A stretch of DNA of 64,000 nt from Desertivirga brevis. Its GTDB lineage: Bacteria > Bacteroidota > Bacteroidia > Sphingobacteriales > Sphingobacteriaceae. The stretch covers positions 434,001 through 498,000 of the forward strand of contig NZ_JAFEWF010000005.1 in assembly GCF_017355835.1 (NCBI RefSeq). The letters are read 5' to 3'. Shown here piece after piece: positions 55,989 to 64,000 of the stretch. The position numbers and the translations under genes were made by a program. The notes beneath the pieces are model-generated. The model saw only the letters and a program-made list of their open reading frames with translations. It was not told the origin of the DNA and searched no databases. Position 1 is the first letter of the stretch; each line of letters starts with the position of its first letter.

Positions 55989-56594
55989 ATGAAAGCTCTC
56001 TTGATTATCGACGTACAAAATGATTTTCTTCCAGGAGGCTCACTTGCTGTTCCTTCAGGAAATGAGATCATCCCTGTTATAAACAAGATACAGGAAAAGT
56101 TTGATCTGGTGTTGGCAACTCAAGACTGGCATCCATCAAGTCACAAAAGTTTCGCCTCAAATCATGATGGAAGAGTCGCCTTTGAAACTGTTGAACTTAA
56201 GGGCCTGAACCAGGTGTTATGGCCAGACCACTGTGTGCAAGGAAGCTATGGAGCTGAACTCTCATCTGAAATAGATTGGAAAAGATCAGAGGTAGTCATT
56301 CGAAAAGGAACTGATCCTGAAATTGACAGCTATAGCGGTTTTTATGATAATGGCCATTTGAAATCTACCGGTCTGGCCGGCTTACTGAAAGACCGAAAGA
56401 TTAAATCTATTTATGTAGCTGGCTTAGCTGCGGATTATTGCGTTTACTTTACCGCTCTGGATGCTATCTCTGCTGGATTTGATACATTTTTTATTGAGGA
56501 CGCAACAAGAGCAATTGACGCAAAGGGGGTTCAAGAAGCCAGGAAGGACCTTGTTGTTCGGGGTGCAAAAATTATTACGAGCGATGAACTTTAA
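55989..56594 (+). CDS. pncA: Nicotinamidase/pyrazinamidase
   Basis: 201 residues. The catalytic triad is Asp8 (IDVQNDFLPGG), Lys106 (VIRKGTDPE) and Cys151 (LAADYCVYFTALDA). Metal ligands fit Asp46 and His48 (QDWHPSSH) and His81 (WPDHCVQ). It deamidates nicotinamide to nicotinate for NAD salvage. It is 10 bases after the glycosyltransferase gene; the link is probably only transcriptional. Confidence 0.96.
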   Translation: MKALLIIDVQNDFLPGGSLAVPSGNEIIPVINKIQEKFDLVLATQDWHPSSHKSFASNHDGRVAFETVELKGLNQVLWPDHCVQGSYGAELSSEIDWKRSEVVIRKGTDPEIDSYSGFYDNGHLKSTGLAGLLKDRKIKSIYVAGLAADYCVYFTALDAISAGFDTFFIEDATRAIDAKGVQEARKDLVVRGAKIITSDEL

Positions 56595-56603
56595 ACAATA
56601 TCA

Positions 56604-57491
56604 TTAAAGCTTTCTACTTATTACGCTCAACAATGAATTTTGCTTCTGTTCCCAGTTGAAACTGATTGATTTATTCTTTTCAGTATCGATGGTTGGTTGA
56701 ATAATTTCAAAATGTAAATGAGGGCCATTTGAGAACCCTGTATTTCCCGAATACCCTATCACCTGCCCTTTTTTAACCATTTGCCCTTCCTTCACAAGCG
56801 AGCCATTTTTATTTAAATGAATATAGTTAGCAATAGTTCCATCGGAGTGATAGATAGAAATAAAATTTGCATCGTCTATAAATGCCCGGGATGGACCGCC
56901 AGTTCCTGAATCTGATTTAACCGAGGCAACAATACCATCTCTGGCAGCTGTAATGGGCGTACCAATAGGCATAACGAAATCATAGGCAAACATGTCGTGA
57001 TGACTAAAATCTCCACCGGGGCCTTGGGATACCTTGAATGAACTTCCCTTGGCATAGGGTAAAGCGTATCCAAAATTAAAGTCGGGTATTTTAGTTACAT
57101 CACCTAATACCACTTTCCACTTATAAAAACATTGATAATCTTTAGTAGGATCCAGGCGTTTGAGTACACTTAAATTAAAACCAATTGCTTTTGCTGGCAC
57201 TACCGCTGATATTTCTCGTTTTACCGGAGCCTGAAGATTCTCTAGTTCAACTGACAATTTAATTGTAACCGGGACATTAAAATCGTTGTCAAATTTCAAT
57301 AACAAAGAATCACTTCCAGTCTCCTTAATATAAATTTTGGTGCGTTCCTTTATTTTATATGGAGATGCTTGAATAACGGTTATATAAAATAACGGGAATA
57401 AAAGACAAATAAATGCTTTCACCCCTCCCCTAAATTTTCTAAATGACTTCCCCTCATTGGAATGTTCATCTTTTCTCACTCTAAAACTCAC
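56604..57491 (-). CDS. Secreted M23-family peptidase (LytM-type)
   Basis: 295 residues from a GTG; a second GTG at codon 24 (57422) would give a cleaner signal peptide (KAFICLLFPLFYITVIQAS). I keep the longer form but the short start is quite likely. The C-terminal M23 domain has HHDMFAYDFVMP (His and Asp), GPHLHFEI (HxH) and the usual GTPITAARDGIV beta core. It should cut cross-links in peptidoglycan or another cell-wall peptide. An N-terminal beta domain (about 50-150) is of unknown role. Confidence 0.88.
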   Translation of the reverse strand: MSFRVRKDEHSNEGKSFRKFRGGVKAFICLLFPLFYITVIQASPYKIKERTKIYIKETGSDSLLLKFDNDFNVPVTIKLSVELENLQAPVKREISAVVPAKAIGFNLSVLKRLDPTKDYQCFYKWKVVLGDVTKIPDFNFGYALPYAKGSSFKVSQGPGGDFSHHDMFAYDFVMPIGTPITAARDGIVASVKSDSGTGGPSRAFIDDANFISIYHSDGTIANYIHLNKNGSLVKEGQMVKKGQVIGYSGNTGFSNGPHLHFEIIQPTIDTEKNKSISFNWEQKQNSLLSVISRKL

Positions 57492-57698
57492 TTGGTAATT
57501 AAACGTAAAGAAGAAGCGAAAGATACGTTTTTTTACATTTTCTCAAACTCGAAATTGTGCGATAATCCCTTCACCTACAGTGGAAGATCGCTTTGTTTAC
57601 AGGGATTCAATTAGATCGAAAGTACTGGAACATTATTTGCTAACTTACATGTAATGAAGACATAAAACTTGAAAACTTAACATCTAACATTGAAACCT

Positions 57699-59084
57699 AT
57701 GAAAACTTTGAAAAATTTAACGTTGGCTATCTTAGCCGCTGGAGCAATGGCGGCTTGTTCGACAACAAGGACCGGGACTGGCTCAGGAAGTTCGACGGGA
57801 ACTTCTGGTACCGGAACAGATACTGCATCAACTGGTACATCAGGTACTACTGGTACAACAGGTACTACGAGGGACTCATTAACTAGTAACACAGGTACAA
57901 CAGGCGTGGGCGGCAACGTTTCTGGCTCCATGAATACAGGCAGCTCAACGGGAAACTATGCAGGCTCTACCGAAGTAACGGGTAGTACCACAAACTCAAC
58001 AGTCAACGCAACCGGTTCAGTCACTACAACAGGTAGCGCAAATGGAACTATGGATGGTGCAACCGGGATTTCCGGTTCTCAAGGGGCTGGAGCGGGCAAT
58101 ACAAGCACCCTTGCAGCTGGCGGCAGTAATTCTATCAGTGGTACTGGAACTTCTACAGACAAGTCATTAAATAACCGTAACAATGCTTCTATTCCGACTA
58201 ATGGTAGCACAATGGGTGATAGAAATCTTTCCACTAATGGAACAAACAAACCTTCAAGCTCTACCAGCCCAGGTCCATGGAACTCCACAGCAGCAGGCTC
58301 AACTTCAGCTGCTAGCTTTATTTCAACCGCTGCCCAATCAGGTATGAAAGAAATGGAGCTAAGCCGCCTTGCCCAGACCAAAGCAAGTAACCCTGAGGTA
58401 AGATCATTTGCAAGTATGATGGTTAAGGATCATTCTATGCAACACCAAAAATTAGCGACATTGGCCAGAAGCAAAGGTGTAACAGTCCCAGAAGGTACGA
58501 CAGCAGTCGGAGCTGGCTCAGGCACAATGGGAAGTATGTCAGGAACCGGAACAATTGGTAATCAAAATTCTGGAAGCAGTACACCTAGTATAAACACAAA
58601 TAGTGGCACAAATGGCAGTATTTCAGGGAACATTGGCAATCAGGGTTCGGGAATTAACACAAACACCACTTCTGGAACCAACCTAAGTAGCAATCAAAAT
58701 TTGGGAAATGTAAGCTCAAATACCAGTAACTCCGGAACAGCTACTTCTGCCGGTGCTACAGATCAATCTATAGGAACTCAGGGTAATACCTCGCTGCAAC
58801 AAAACATGGGAACTACAGGTGCACACGATATGAGTTCTATGAGCCCAACCAGCAGCAGTGCTATTTCAAATGATGTAAGCAGTCTTCAAAACTTATCAGG
58901 AAGTGAGTTTGACAGAAAATACATGCAGATGATGGTTCAGGATCATGAGCAGGCGGTAAGCCTATTCACCACAGCTTCTCAGTCAAGTGACGCGGAAGTG
59001 AGAGCATTTGCTATGAAAAATCTTCCAAAGCTTAGAGCTCATTTATATGATGCGAAGCAAATAAGTAACAGATTGACCAGATAA
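57699..59084 (+). CDS. DUF4142 lipoprotein with long Ser/Gly/Thr-rich insertions
   Basis: 461 residues from MKTLKNL (TTG start three codons earlier is less likely). Lipobox MAAC (Cys19). Residues 22-205 are low complexity, rich in Thr, Gly and Ser. The DUF4142 helices appear in two parts: AAQSGMKEMELSRLAQTK with FASMMVKDHSMQHQKL (about 210-265), and FDRKYMQMMVQDHEQAVSL with VRAFAMKNLPKLRAHL (about 400-460). A low-complexity block of about 130 residues splits them. DUF4142 function is unknown. Confidence 0.85.
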   Translation: MKTLKNLTLAILAAGAMAACSTTRTGTGSGSSTGTSGTGTDTASTGTSGTTGTTGTTRDSLTSNTGTTGVGGNVSGSMNTGSSTGNYAGSTEVTGSTTNSTVNATGSVTTTGSANGTMDGATGISGSQGAGAGNTSTLAAGGSNSISGTGTSTDKSLNNRNNASIPTNGSTMGDRNLSTNGTNKPSSSTSPGPWNSTAAGSTSAASFISTAAQSGMKEMELSRLAQTKASNPEVRSFASMMVKDHSMQHQKLATLARSKGVTVPEGTTAVGAGSGTMGSMSGTGTIGNQNSGSSTPSINTNSGTNGSISGNIGNQGSGINTNTTSGTNLSSNQNLGNVSSNTSNSGTATSAGATDQSIGTQGNTSLQQNMGTTGAHDMSSMSPTSSSAISNDVSSLQNLSGSEFDRKYMQMMVQDHEQAVSLFTTASQSSDAEVRAFAMKNLPKLRAHLYDAKQISNRLTR

Positions 59085-59108
59085 TCACTTGTTTTCTGTT
59101 TTAGACTC

Positions 59109-59138
59109 AGCCGGAATTATAATTCCGGCTGTTTTTTT
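59109..59138 (+). terminator. Terminator of the DUF4142 gene
   Basis: A perfect 22-base palindrome (AGCCGGAATTA and its complement) followed by a run of Ts, 25 bases past the stop. Confidence 0.88.
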
Positions 59139-59273
59139 ATCATTTTTGCGGGACTTAAAGGATTTAAATGGGTTTCAAAATCCTAATCAACATTTACAGG
59201 CATATCTGGTTTAATGTGGAGTATTTCAACTGAGCCCGGGAAATACACACCAGGTTCCGTCAAAAAGCTTTTA

Positions 59274-60068
59274 ATGGAGAATAATATTTCGAAAAAGAAT
59301 AGTGGTCCGGGAAAGATAAGCAGGATGTTCCTAACACTACAAGATGTAGGAGCCTTTGTTGCCCGGTTCTTTAAAGAGGCCTTCCTCCCACCATATGAAT
59401 TTAAAGAGCTTATCAATCAGTGTTATAATATTGGTTATCAATCTCTGATTTTGATTTCCACCACTGGTTTCATAACTGGTATCGTTTTCACAAAGCAATC
59501 GCGGCCCTCCCTTGCAGAATTTGGAGCTACATCCTGGCTCCCATCCTTGGTAGCCATTGCCTTGTTGCGAACTCTGGCTCCCCTACTTACTGCACTGATT
59601 GCCGCGGGTAAGGTAGGTTCAAGCATTGGAGCAGAACTTGGTTCTATGCGCGTAACCGAACAAATAGATGCAATGGAAGTGTCTGCCACTAACCCCTTCA
59701 AGTTTTTAGTAGCTACCCGGGTAATGGCAACAACGATAACTATTCCAATACTCTCTTTCTATACTGCTTTAGTAGGTATGCTTGGAGCATTACTTAATGT
59801 TTCCCTGAGCGAAGGTACTAGTGCACGAGCCTTTTTTCAAACAGCTCTTGAGTCTATTACCTTTTTAGACATCACAGCTTCAACCATTCGTTCAGTTCTT
59901 TATGGCTTTACCATTGGGATCGTAGGTTGTTATCAAGGTTATAATTCTTCGAAAGGAACCGAAGGCGTAGGTCAAGCCGCTAATTCAGCGGTAGTTATCG
60001 GTATGTTCCTTGTATTCCTTGAAGAAGTCATCACCGTTCAATTCTTCTCAATTTTTAGGGCTGGATAA
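59274..60068 (+). CDS. mlaE: MlaE-type lipid-transport permease
   Basis: 264 residues from this ATG, close to E. coli MlaE (260); an ATG 20 codons upstream (59214) is also open. Membrane permease with TTGFITGIVFTKQSRPSL and the EQIDAMEVSATNPFKFLV motif conserved in MlaE/YrbE. It forms the channel of the ABC system that moves phospholipids between the membranes. The stop overlaps the mlaF start by one base (TAATG). Confidence 0.92.
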   Translation: MENNISKKNSGPGKISRMFLTLQDVGAFVARFFKEAFLPPYEFKELINQCYNIGYQSLILISTTGFITGIVFTKQSRPSLAEFGATSWLPSLVAIALLRTLAPLLTALIAAGKVGSSIGAELGSMRVTEQIDAMEVSATNPFKFLVATRVMATTITIPILSFYTALVGMLGALLNVSLSEGTSARAFFQTALESITFLDITASTIRSVLYGFTIGIVGCYQGYNSSKGTEGVGQAANSAVVIGMFLVFLEEVITVQFFSIFRAG

Positions 60069-60838
60069 TGGAACTTTCACAAAACATTGTATCAAAAGAA
60101 AAGGTCATCCAAATCAAGGGATTAAATAAGTTCTTTGGAAATCTGGAGGTGCTTAAAAACGCAGACCTTACCCTCCACAAAGGAGAGAACCTTGTAGTTT
60201 TGGGAAAGTCAGGTTCAGGAAAATCTGTACTAATCAAAATAATTGTCGGACTATTGAAACCAGATTCAGGCTCTGTGCAGGTACTCGGAAAAGAAGTAGA
60301 TAAAATAACTTATAAAGAATTATTAGACCTTCGGTTGAAGGTTGGCTTCTCTTTCCAAAACAGCGCCCTCTACGACAGTATGACCGTACGTCAGAACCTT
60401 GAATTCCCACTTGTAAGAAATCAGAGGAACTTGTCTAAAGTAGAAATAAATAGGGCGGTTGAAGAAGTACTAGACGCAGTGGGACTGATGCAAACGATAG
60501 ATCAAATGCCCTCAGAACTTTCAGGAGGCCAACGGAAACGGATTGGTATTGCCCGAACACTTATTCTTCAACCTGAAATCATGCTTTATGACGAGCCCAC
60601 CGCCGGGTTAGATCCAATCACCTCAGAGGACATTAATAATTTAATTAACGAAGTACAGGAGAAATATCGCACCAGTTCAATTGTGATCACTCATGACCTA
60701 ACGTGCGCAAAAACGGTAAGTAACAGGGTAACTATTTTGCTCGACGGACGGTTCGAAAGACAGGGAACATTTGATGAAGTTTTTAACACAACAGATAATC
60801 GGGTAAGACCTTTTTACGATTATAATTTTATTCATTAG
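60068..60838 (+). CDS. mlaF: MlaF-type ABC ATPase
   Basis: 256 residues. Walker A GKSGSGKS is at 46-53. The Q-loop is in FSFQNSALYDSMTV, the signature is LSGGQRKRIGIAR, and Walker B with the catalytic Glu is MLYDEPTAGLDP. The H-loop is VITHDL. It powers lipid transport through the MlaE homologue. Overlaps mlaE by one base and is three bases from mlaD. Confidence 0.95.
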   Translation: MELSQNIVSKEKVIQIKGLNKFFGNLEVLKNADLTLHKGENLVVLGKSGSGKSVLIKIIVGLLKPDSGSVQVLGKEVDKITYKELLDLRLKVGFSFQNSALYDSMTVRQNLEFPLVRNQRNLSKVEINRAVEEVLDAVGLMQTIDQMPSELSGGQRKRIGIARTLILQPEIMLYDEPTAGLDPITSEDINNLINEVQEKYRTSSIVITHDLTCAKTVSNRVTILLDGRFERQGTFDEVFNTTDNRVRPFYDYNFIH

Positions 60839-60841
60839 GCA

Positions 60842-61819
60842 ATGGAAGCAACAGAGACGCGACGAAAAATAACGGTCGGCATATTTATATTTATAGGGTT
60901 ACTTATTTTTATTCTTGGGGTTTTTACGTTGGGCAGTCAAAAAAAGGCCTTTGTAAAAAGCTTTTTAGTGAAGGTAGTTTTTGACGATATTCAGGGATTA
61001 AAGGCTGGCGATAATGTTTGGTTTTCCGGGGTAAAAATAGGAACGATCAAAAAGATCCAGTTCTACGGTACTTCCCAGGTGGAAGTAACAATGAACATTG
61101 AAGAGAACGCACACCAATATATACGGAAAGATGCTGCTGCAAGTATTGGATCCGACGGACTTATCGGAAATAAGATTATCGTAATAGATGGAGGAAACCC
61201 AAGAGTTCCAGCTATAGAGGATGGTGATAGGATACGTGTCAATAAAACGCTTTCTACTGACGAGATGATGAAAACTTTACAGGTGAACAACCGCAACTTG
61301 GTAGATATCACCTCCGACTTCAAAACCATCTCTTCAAACCTGGCTTCAGGTAAAGGAACAGCTGGAGCGCTGCTATCTGATGAAGAAATGGCAAAGAATT
61401 TAAAAAGCATAGTAGCTAATCTTCAAAGAACAACTATTGCGACTAACAAAATGGCTGCAGAACTTAGAACTTTTAGCCATTCTCTTAATAATAAGCAGGG
61501 ATTAGTGAACAACCTTGTAAGTGATACAGTAATATTTAATCGCTTAAGAAATTCATCTTACGAGTTCCAGCAGGCAGCTCAATCTGCCAATGCAATTACA
61601 TCTAATTTAAATACGGCGTCGGCAAAATTAAATGACCCAAATGCCCCTGCAGGATTATTGTTGAACGATCAGCAAACTACAGAGCAACTGAGAAGAATAA
61701 TTCAAAACCTTGAGAGCAGTAGCTATAATTTAAACGAAGATCTGAAAGCTCTGCAGAGCAATTTCTTGTTCCGGGGATATTTCAAACGGAAAGCCAGGGA
61801 AGCTGAAGAAAAGAAATAA
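60842..61819 (+). CDS. mlaD: MCE-domain protein (MlaD-like)
   Basis: 325 residues, longer than E. coli MlaD (183). One N-terminal transmembrane helix (about 11-28) is followed by the MCE domain (about 36-120: VVFDDIQGLKAGDNVWFSG, SDGLIGNKIIVIDGG). A long helical C-terminus (about 140-310) of coiled-coil character extends beyond the MCE domain. It shuttles lipids as part of the periplasmic complex. No mlaB, mlaC or outer-membrane mlaA gene follows here. Confidence 0.92.
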   Translation: MEATETRRKITVGIFIFIGLLIFILGVFTLGSQKKAFVKSFLVKVVFDDIQGLKAGDNVWFSGVKIGTIKKIQFYGTSQVEVTMNIEENAHQYIRKDAAASIGSDGLIGNKIIVIDGGNPRVPAIEDGDRIRVNKTLSTDEMMKTLQVNNRNLVDITSDFKTISSNLASGKGTAGALLSDEEMAKNLKSIVANLQRTTIATNKMAAELRTFSHSLNNKQGLVNNLVSDTVIFNRLRNSSYEFQQAAQSANAITSNLNTASAKLNDPNAPAGLLLNDQQTTEQLRRIIQNLESSSYNLNEDLKALQSNFLFRGYFKRKAREAEEKK

Positions 61820-61821
61820 TA

Positions 61822-62001
61822 ATGGTACATACTGCCGAAATTTTCCACATAGAAAAGAGGGTATGTGTCTTAGTTATAATGAACCGTATACAGGAATTAT
61901 ATCAATTTCTACAAAAACACAATTATGGCATTAGTTTTCTAGGTAGGTATCCAGGTAAGATGAGTATAGAAACTTGGAAACAAGAAAGAATCTATGTTTA
62001 A
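61822..62001 (+). CDS. Possible 59-residue ORF after mlaD
   Basis: Starts two bases after the mlaD stop and reads MVHTAEIFHIEKRVCVLVIM, then ends IETWKQERIYV. Its length is just under the usual cutoff. An internal ATG at 61879 would give a 40-residue form. It lies between mlaD and a terminator, consistent with a fourth operon member, but composition alone is not strong evidence. No family recognised. Confidence 0.3.
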   Translation: MVHTAEIFHIEKRVCVLVIMNRIQELYQFLQKHNYGISFLGRYPGKMSIETWKQERIYV

Positions 62002-62030
62002 AGTGTATTTGTAATTTAGATTTGATGTAC

Positions 62031-62065
62031 GCCCTGTTCAATCTCATATTGGCCAGGGCTTTTTT
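62031..62065 (+). terminator. Terminator of the mla operon
   Basis: GCCCTG and CAGGGC pair across a 17-base loop that includes a small inner helix, followed by TTTTTT. It lies about 200 bases past the mlaD stop, and 30 past the small ORF. Confidence 0.6.
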
Positions 62066-62071
62066 ACTAAT

Positions 62072-62650
62072 TTAATCTCCTACCGAGTCAAGGGGTTTTC
62101 GTTGCAAGTTGGCGGTTACTGAAGACTTAAATTGAGAGGGAGTTTGACCTGTCACTTGTTTGAACTGAGTTGAAAGATATTGTACACTACTATACCCAAG
62201 CTTAAATGCTATTTCACTTAAATTGAGCTCCTTGTATAAAATCAACTCTTTTGCTTTTTCGATACGCTGACGGATAATAAACTGCTCGATAGTAATCCCT
62301 TCCACAGAGGAAAACAGGGCACTTAGATAGTTATAGTCGTGATGTAAATCGGAGGAGATTATCTGAGACCAATTAACTTTAAGGTCTAACGTTTCTGAAT
62401 GATGAACTTTCGAGATAATTATATTCTTAATTCTTTCAATTAATCGTGATTTACCAGGCTCCAACAACTCAAATCCAAGCCCCTCCAGCTTCTTTGACAG
62501 CTGTTCCTGCTTGTCCATAGTTAGTTCCTGCTCTTTTAGCTTAACTATCCCCAACTCCGTTGACAAGGAATGCAGGTCGAGTTCTGACAATACTTGGTCA
62601 ACTGTCAGAACGCATCGCCTGCAAACCATATTCTTTATATAAAGCTCCAT
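62072..62650 (-). CDS. AraC-family regulator with HMA-like N-terminal domain
   Basis: 192 residues from MELYIKN; an upstream in-frame TTG is less likely. Residues 1-65 have the beta-alpha-beta pattern of a heavy-metal-associated fold, with MVCRRC (8-13) in place of the usual GMxCxxC. The C-terminal AraC DNA-binding domain (about 95-190) has LNLSEIAFKLGYSSVQYLS and TQFKQVTGQTPSQFK. The layout suggests that metal or thiol state at the CxxC controls DNA binding. Confidence 0.85.
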   Translation of the reverse strand: MELYIKNMVCRRCVLTVDQVLSELDLHSLSTELGIVKLKEQELTMDKQEQLSKKLEGLGFELLEPGKSRLIERIKNIIISKVHHSETLDLKVNWSQIISSDLHHDYNYLSALFSSVEGITIEQFIIRQRIEKAKELILYKELNLSEIAFKLGYSSVQYLSTQFKQVTGQTPSQFKSSVTANLQRKPLDSVGD

Positions 62651-62743
62651 CTGTTTCTGCTGATAAAGCAAAAATACATGTGAGCCATTTCATCCCTGTC
62701 ATCTTGTTGTAATGACGGTCAGGAAATCCTTTCAATTACATTT

Positions 62744-63217
62744 CTACTTCTGAATTTCCGCCTCAAAGGAGCCCTCCGTAATCTTTTTTAATGAACCTGT
62801 CAAACTCGAGCTATCGAATTCAAATGTTCCCTTTACACCGTTACTTTGAAATGTAGTAATTCTAATAGTTCCGGAGTTAGCGAGATGCCGGTTTGCAGCA
62901 GGAACAGGCCCGTTAACGTAAGTAGCTTCCGCGCTTTTCGTAATTGGAAATTCACCTTTCCCTCTTATTCCAGGTATCACAAAAGTAATTAGCTCATTGG
63001 TTGCAGTAAGTTTGGCGGTAATGGTTATCGTGTTTCCATCACCTTTAGTGGCATAAACATTTTCAGAGCCGGTTGCAGATTTTGCAGTACCGTTTACAAT
63101 AAAACTCATCCCAGGATTAAGCACTTCCAGCTGCTCATCTTTCTTACAAGATGCCAGGGCCAAAAGGATGAATAACATTAATAATAAAGCTGAAGATTGT
63201 GTTGTGTGTGTTTTCAT
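62744..63217 (-). CDS. Lipoprotein of unknown function
   Basis: 157 residues. Lipobox ALASC (Cys24). The mature part is beta-rich (MSFIVNGTAKSATGSENVY, TIRITTFQSNGVKGTFEF), resembling DUF6252-type lipoproteins of Bacteroidota. No catalytic motif. It is upstream of the AraC gene on the same strand, 93 bases away, but shows no link to it. Confidence 0.72.
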   Translation of the reverse strand: MKTHTTQSSALLLMLFILLALASCKKDEQLEVLNPGMSFIVNGTAKSATGSENVYATKGDGNTITITAKLTATNELITFVIPGIRGKGEFPITKSAEATYVNGPVPAANRHLANSGTIRITTFQSNGVKGTFEFDSSSLTGSLKKITEGSFEAEIQK

Positions 63218-63350
63218 AAATACTGGTTTATATAAATATAAAAGCTGTTTTTATACTTATTGTTCGTAGAAAACACAATTTTATCCCTTTCTAAATAAGC
63301 GGAAAACGGAATAGTATAACAAGTAGTGAGGGTTTTCCCCTCATCTTATT

Positions 63351-63758
63351 CTATCTACTGGAAAGTTCCAGAATACGGTCGAACTCTTCTTTCTTCATAG
63401 TCATTACAGAAAGCCTACCTTGCTTTACGAGACCGATATTAGCAAGCATTTCATCTGCCTTTATCTCTTCAAGTGTAACAGGCCTTTTCAGTGTTTCTAC
63501 AGGCGAAAGGTCTACAACTACCCAGTTTGGATCCTCTGTAGTTGGATCCTGATAAAATTCCTTTACTACTTTCGCCACACCCACTACGGCCTTTCCTTCG
63601 TTAGAATGATAAAAAAGCACCAGATCGCCTTCTTTCATTGCCTTTAAATTGTTTCTCGCCTGGTAGTTTCTCACTCCATCCCAGAAGGTACGACCATCTT
63701 CATTAAATTTTTCCCAGCTGTATTTGAATGGCTCTGACTTAACCAAAAAGTAGTTCAT
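63351..63758 (-). CDS. EVE-domain protein
   Basis: 135 residues, single domain. It opens NYFLVKSEPFKYSWEKF, with WDGVRNYQARNNLKAMKEGD and LVLFYHSNEGKAVVGVAKV as the EVE/PUA-like pattern seen in thymocyte nuclear protein 1. EVE domains are thought to bind modified bases or RNA. Single gene. Confidence 0.92.
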   Translation of the reverse strand: MNYFLVKSEPFKYSWEKFNEDGRTFWDGVRNYQARNNLKAMKEGDLVLFYHSNEGKAVVGVAKVVKEFYQDPTTEDPNWVVVDLSPVETLKRPVTLEEIKADEMLANIGLVKQGRLSVMTMKKEEFDRILELSSR

Positions 63759-63963
63759 GTGTGTTTTTTATAATTAGAAGATTAAAACATCTCCTCTTTA
63801 AAATTTAATCATTGAGGGACAAAACTAATAAATTAGAAAGAATTCGATGATAAGGGGATTGGAGATAGCGCTAAGAATATAACAAAAAGTAATGCGGGAT
63901 AAATATTTACGATTTGACCTTTGTTCGTTTAAAGTTCATATTTGAGATATTAAACAAAGCGAT

Positions 63964-64000
63964 ATGAGGATTTTAAATAAAATATTTGGATTTACACTTC
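63964..64000 (+). CDS. Start of a gene cut by the right window edge
   Basis: ATG at 63964 opens MRILNKIFGFTL, with an A-rich leader (AAACAAAGCGAT). Only 12 codons are visible and no product can be named. Confidence 0.35.
   Translation, partial: MRILNKIFGFTL

Noticed and set aside
57677..57931. Pro/Val-rich 84-codon minus-strand ORF
   Set aside because: Antisense to the Gly/Thr-rich repeat of the DUF4142 gene.
1..64000. CRISPR arrays, prophage, insertion sequences, tRNA or rRNA genes
   Set aside because: No regularly spaced direct repeats, transposase motifs, phage structural genes or tRNA-like folds with CCA-type ends were seen by eye.

Overview
The window is chromosomal DNA of a Bacteroidota bacterium, most likely a Sphingobacteriaceae member (Pedobacter-like). 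This rests on moderately AT-rich sequence, weak Shine-Dalgarno signals, a TTG-N19-TAnnTTTG-type promoter, and family content: GldN and a GldK/J-type SUMF1 lipoprotein, secreted GH51 arabinofuranosidase, TonB receptor, TlpA-like thioredoxins, CcmC/CcmD, an S-box riboswitch upstream of metX, and Bacteroidota-type DHOase and SDR enzymes. No rRNA, tRNA, CRISPR, prophage or insertion sequence was seen. It reads as core chromosome with small accessory pieces.

Layout. 1-5 kb (mostly minus): peptide transporter (cut by the window edge) overlapping a dipeptidyl peptidase IV, cyanase, recR. 5-9.3 kb (plus): DUF72, SDR, YdcF-like protein, secreted arabinofuranosidase. 9.3-13.3 kb (minus): dihydroorotase, DinB-like protein, mgsA and a fused SpmA/SpmB-type protein. 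13.5-16 kb (plus): ccmC, ccmD, glutamate dehydrogenase. 16-20 kb (minus): a methionine block, hom and metX behind a SAM-I riboswitch with a candidate 38-codon leader ORF, plus a PLP trans-sulfuration enzyme. 20-26.8 kb: PH-domain protein, an 11-bp tandem array, and a minus-strand secreted cluster (Cys-motif protein, TonB receptor, Cys/His/Met-rich Asp-box propeller, lipoprotein, YceI) that may handle a metal. 26.9-30.5 kb: SDR, folB, MgtC, TlpA-like protein.

At 30.5-30.9 kb an intergenic region holds a cluster of DnaA-box-like sites, three of them spaced exactly 21 bp. Gene strand bias flips modestly there (19 minus/11 plus to the left, about 20 plus/14 minus to the right), so this is a candidate chromosomal origin.

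31-42 kb (mostly plus): DUF421 cassette, amtB, sodC, a TPR sensor protein with a histidine-kinase dimerisation domain but no ATPase domain (minus), M20 dipeptidase, and a ferritin-like/Ku/LigD end-joining operon. 42-54 kb: an M16 protease pair (one active, one lacking the zinc motif), pyrG, yidC, a divergent ROK protein, gldN with a GldK-like lipoprotein but no gldL/gldM, thioesterase, D-2-hydroxyacid dehydrogenase. 55-64 kb: glycosyltransferase, pncA, M23 peptidase, a DUF4142 lipoprotein with a long low-complexity insertion, an mlaE-mlaF-mlaD lipid-transport operon, an AraC regulator with an HMA-like N-terminus, a lipoprotein, an EVE-domain protein, and the first codons of a further gene.

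All functions are assigned from motifs and general family knowledge, without database searches. Several starts were moved from upstream TTG/GTG codons to internal ATG codons where the ATG gives a better N-terminus.
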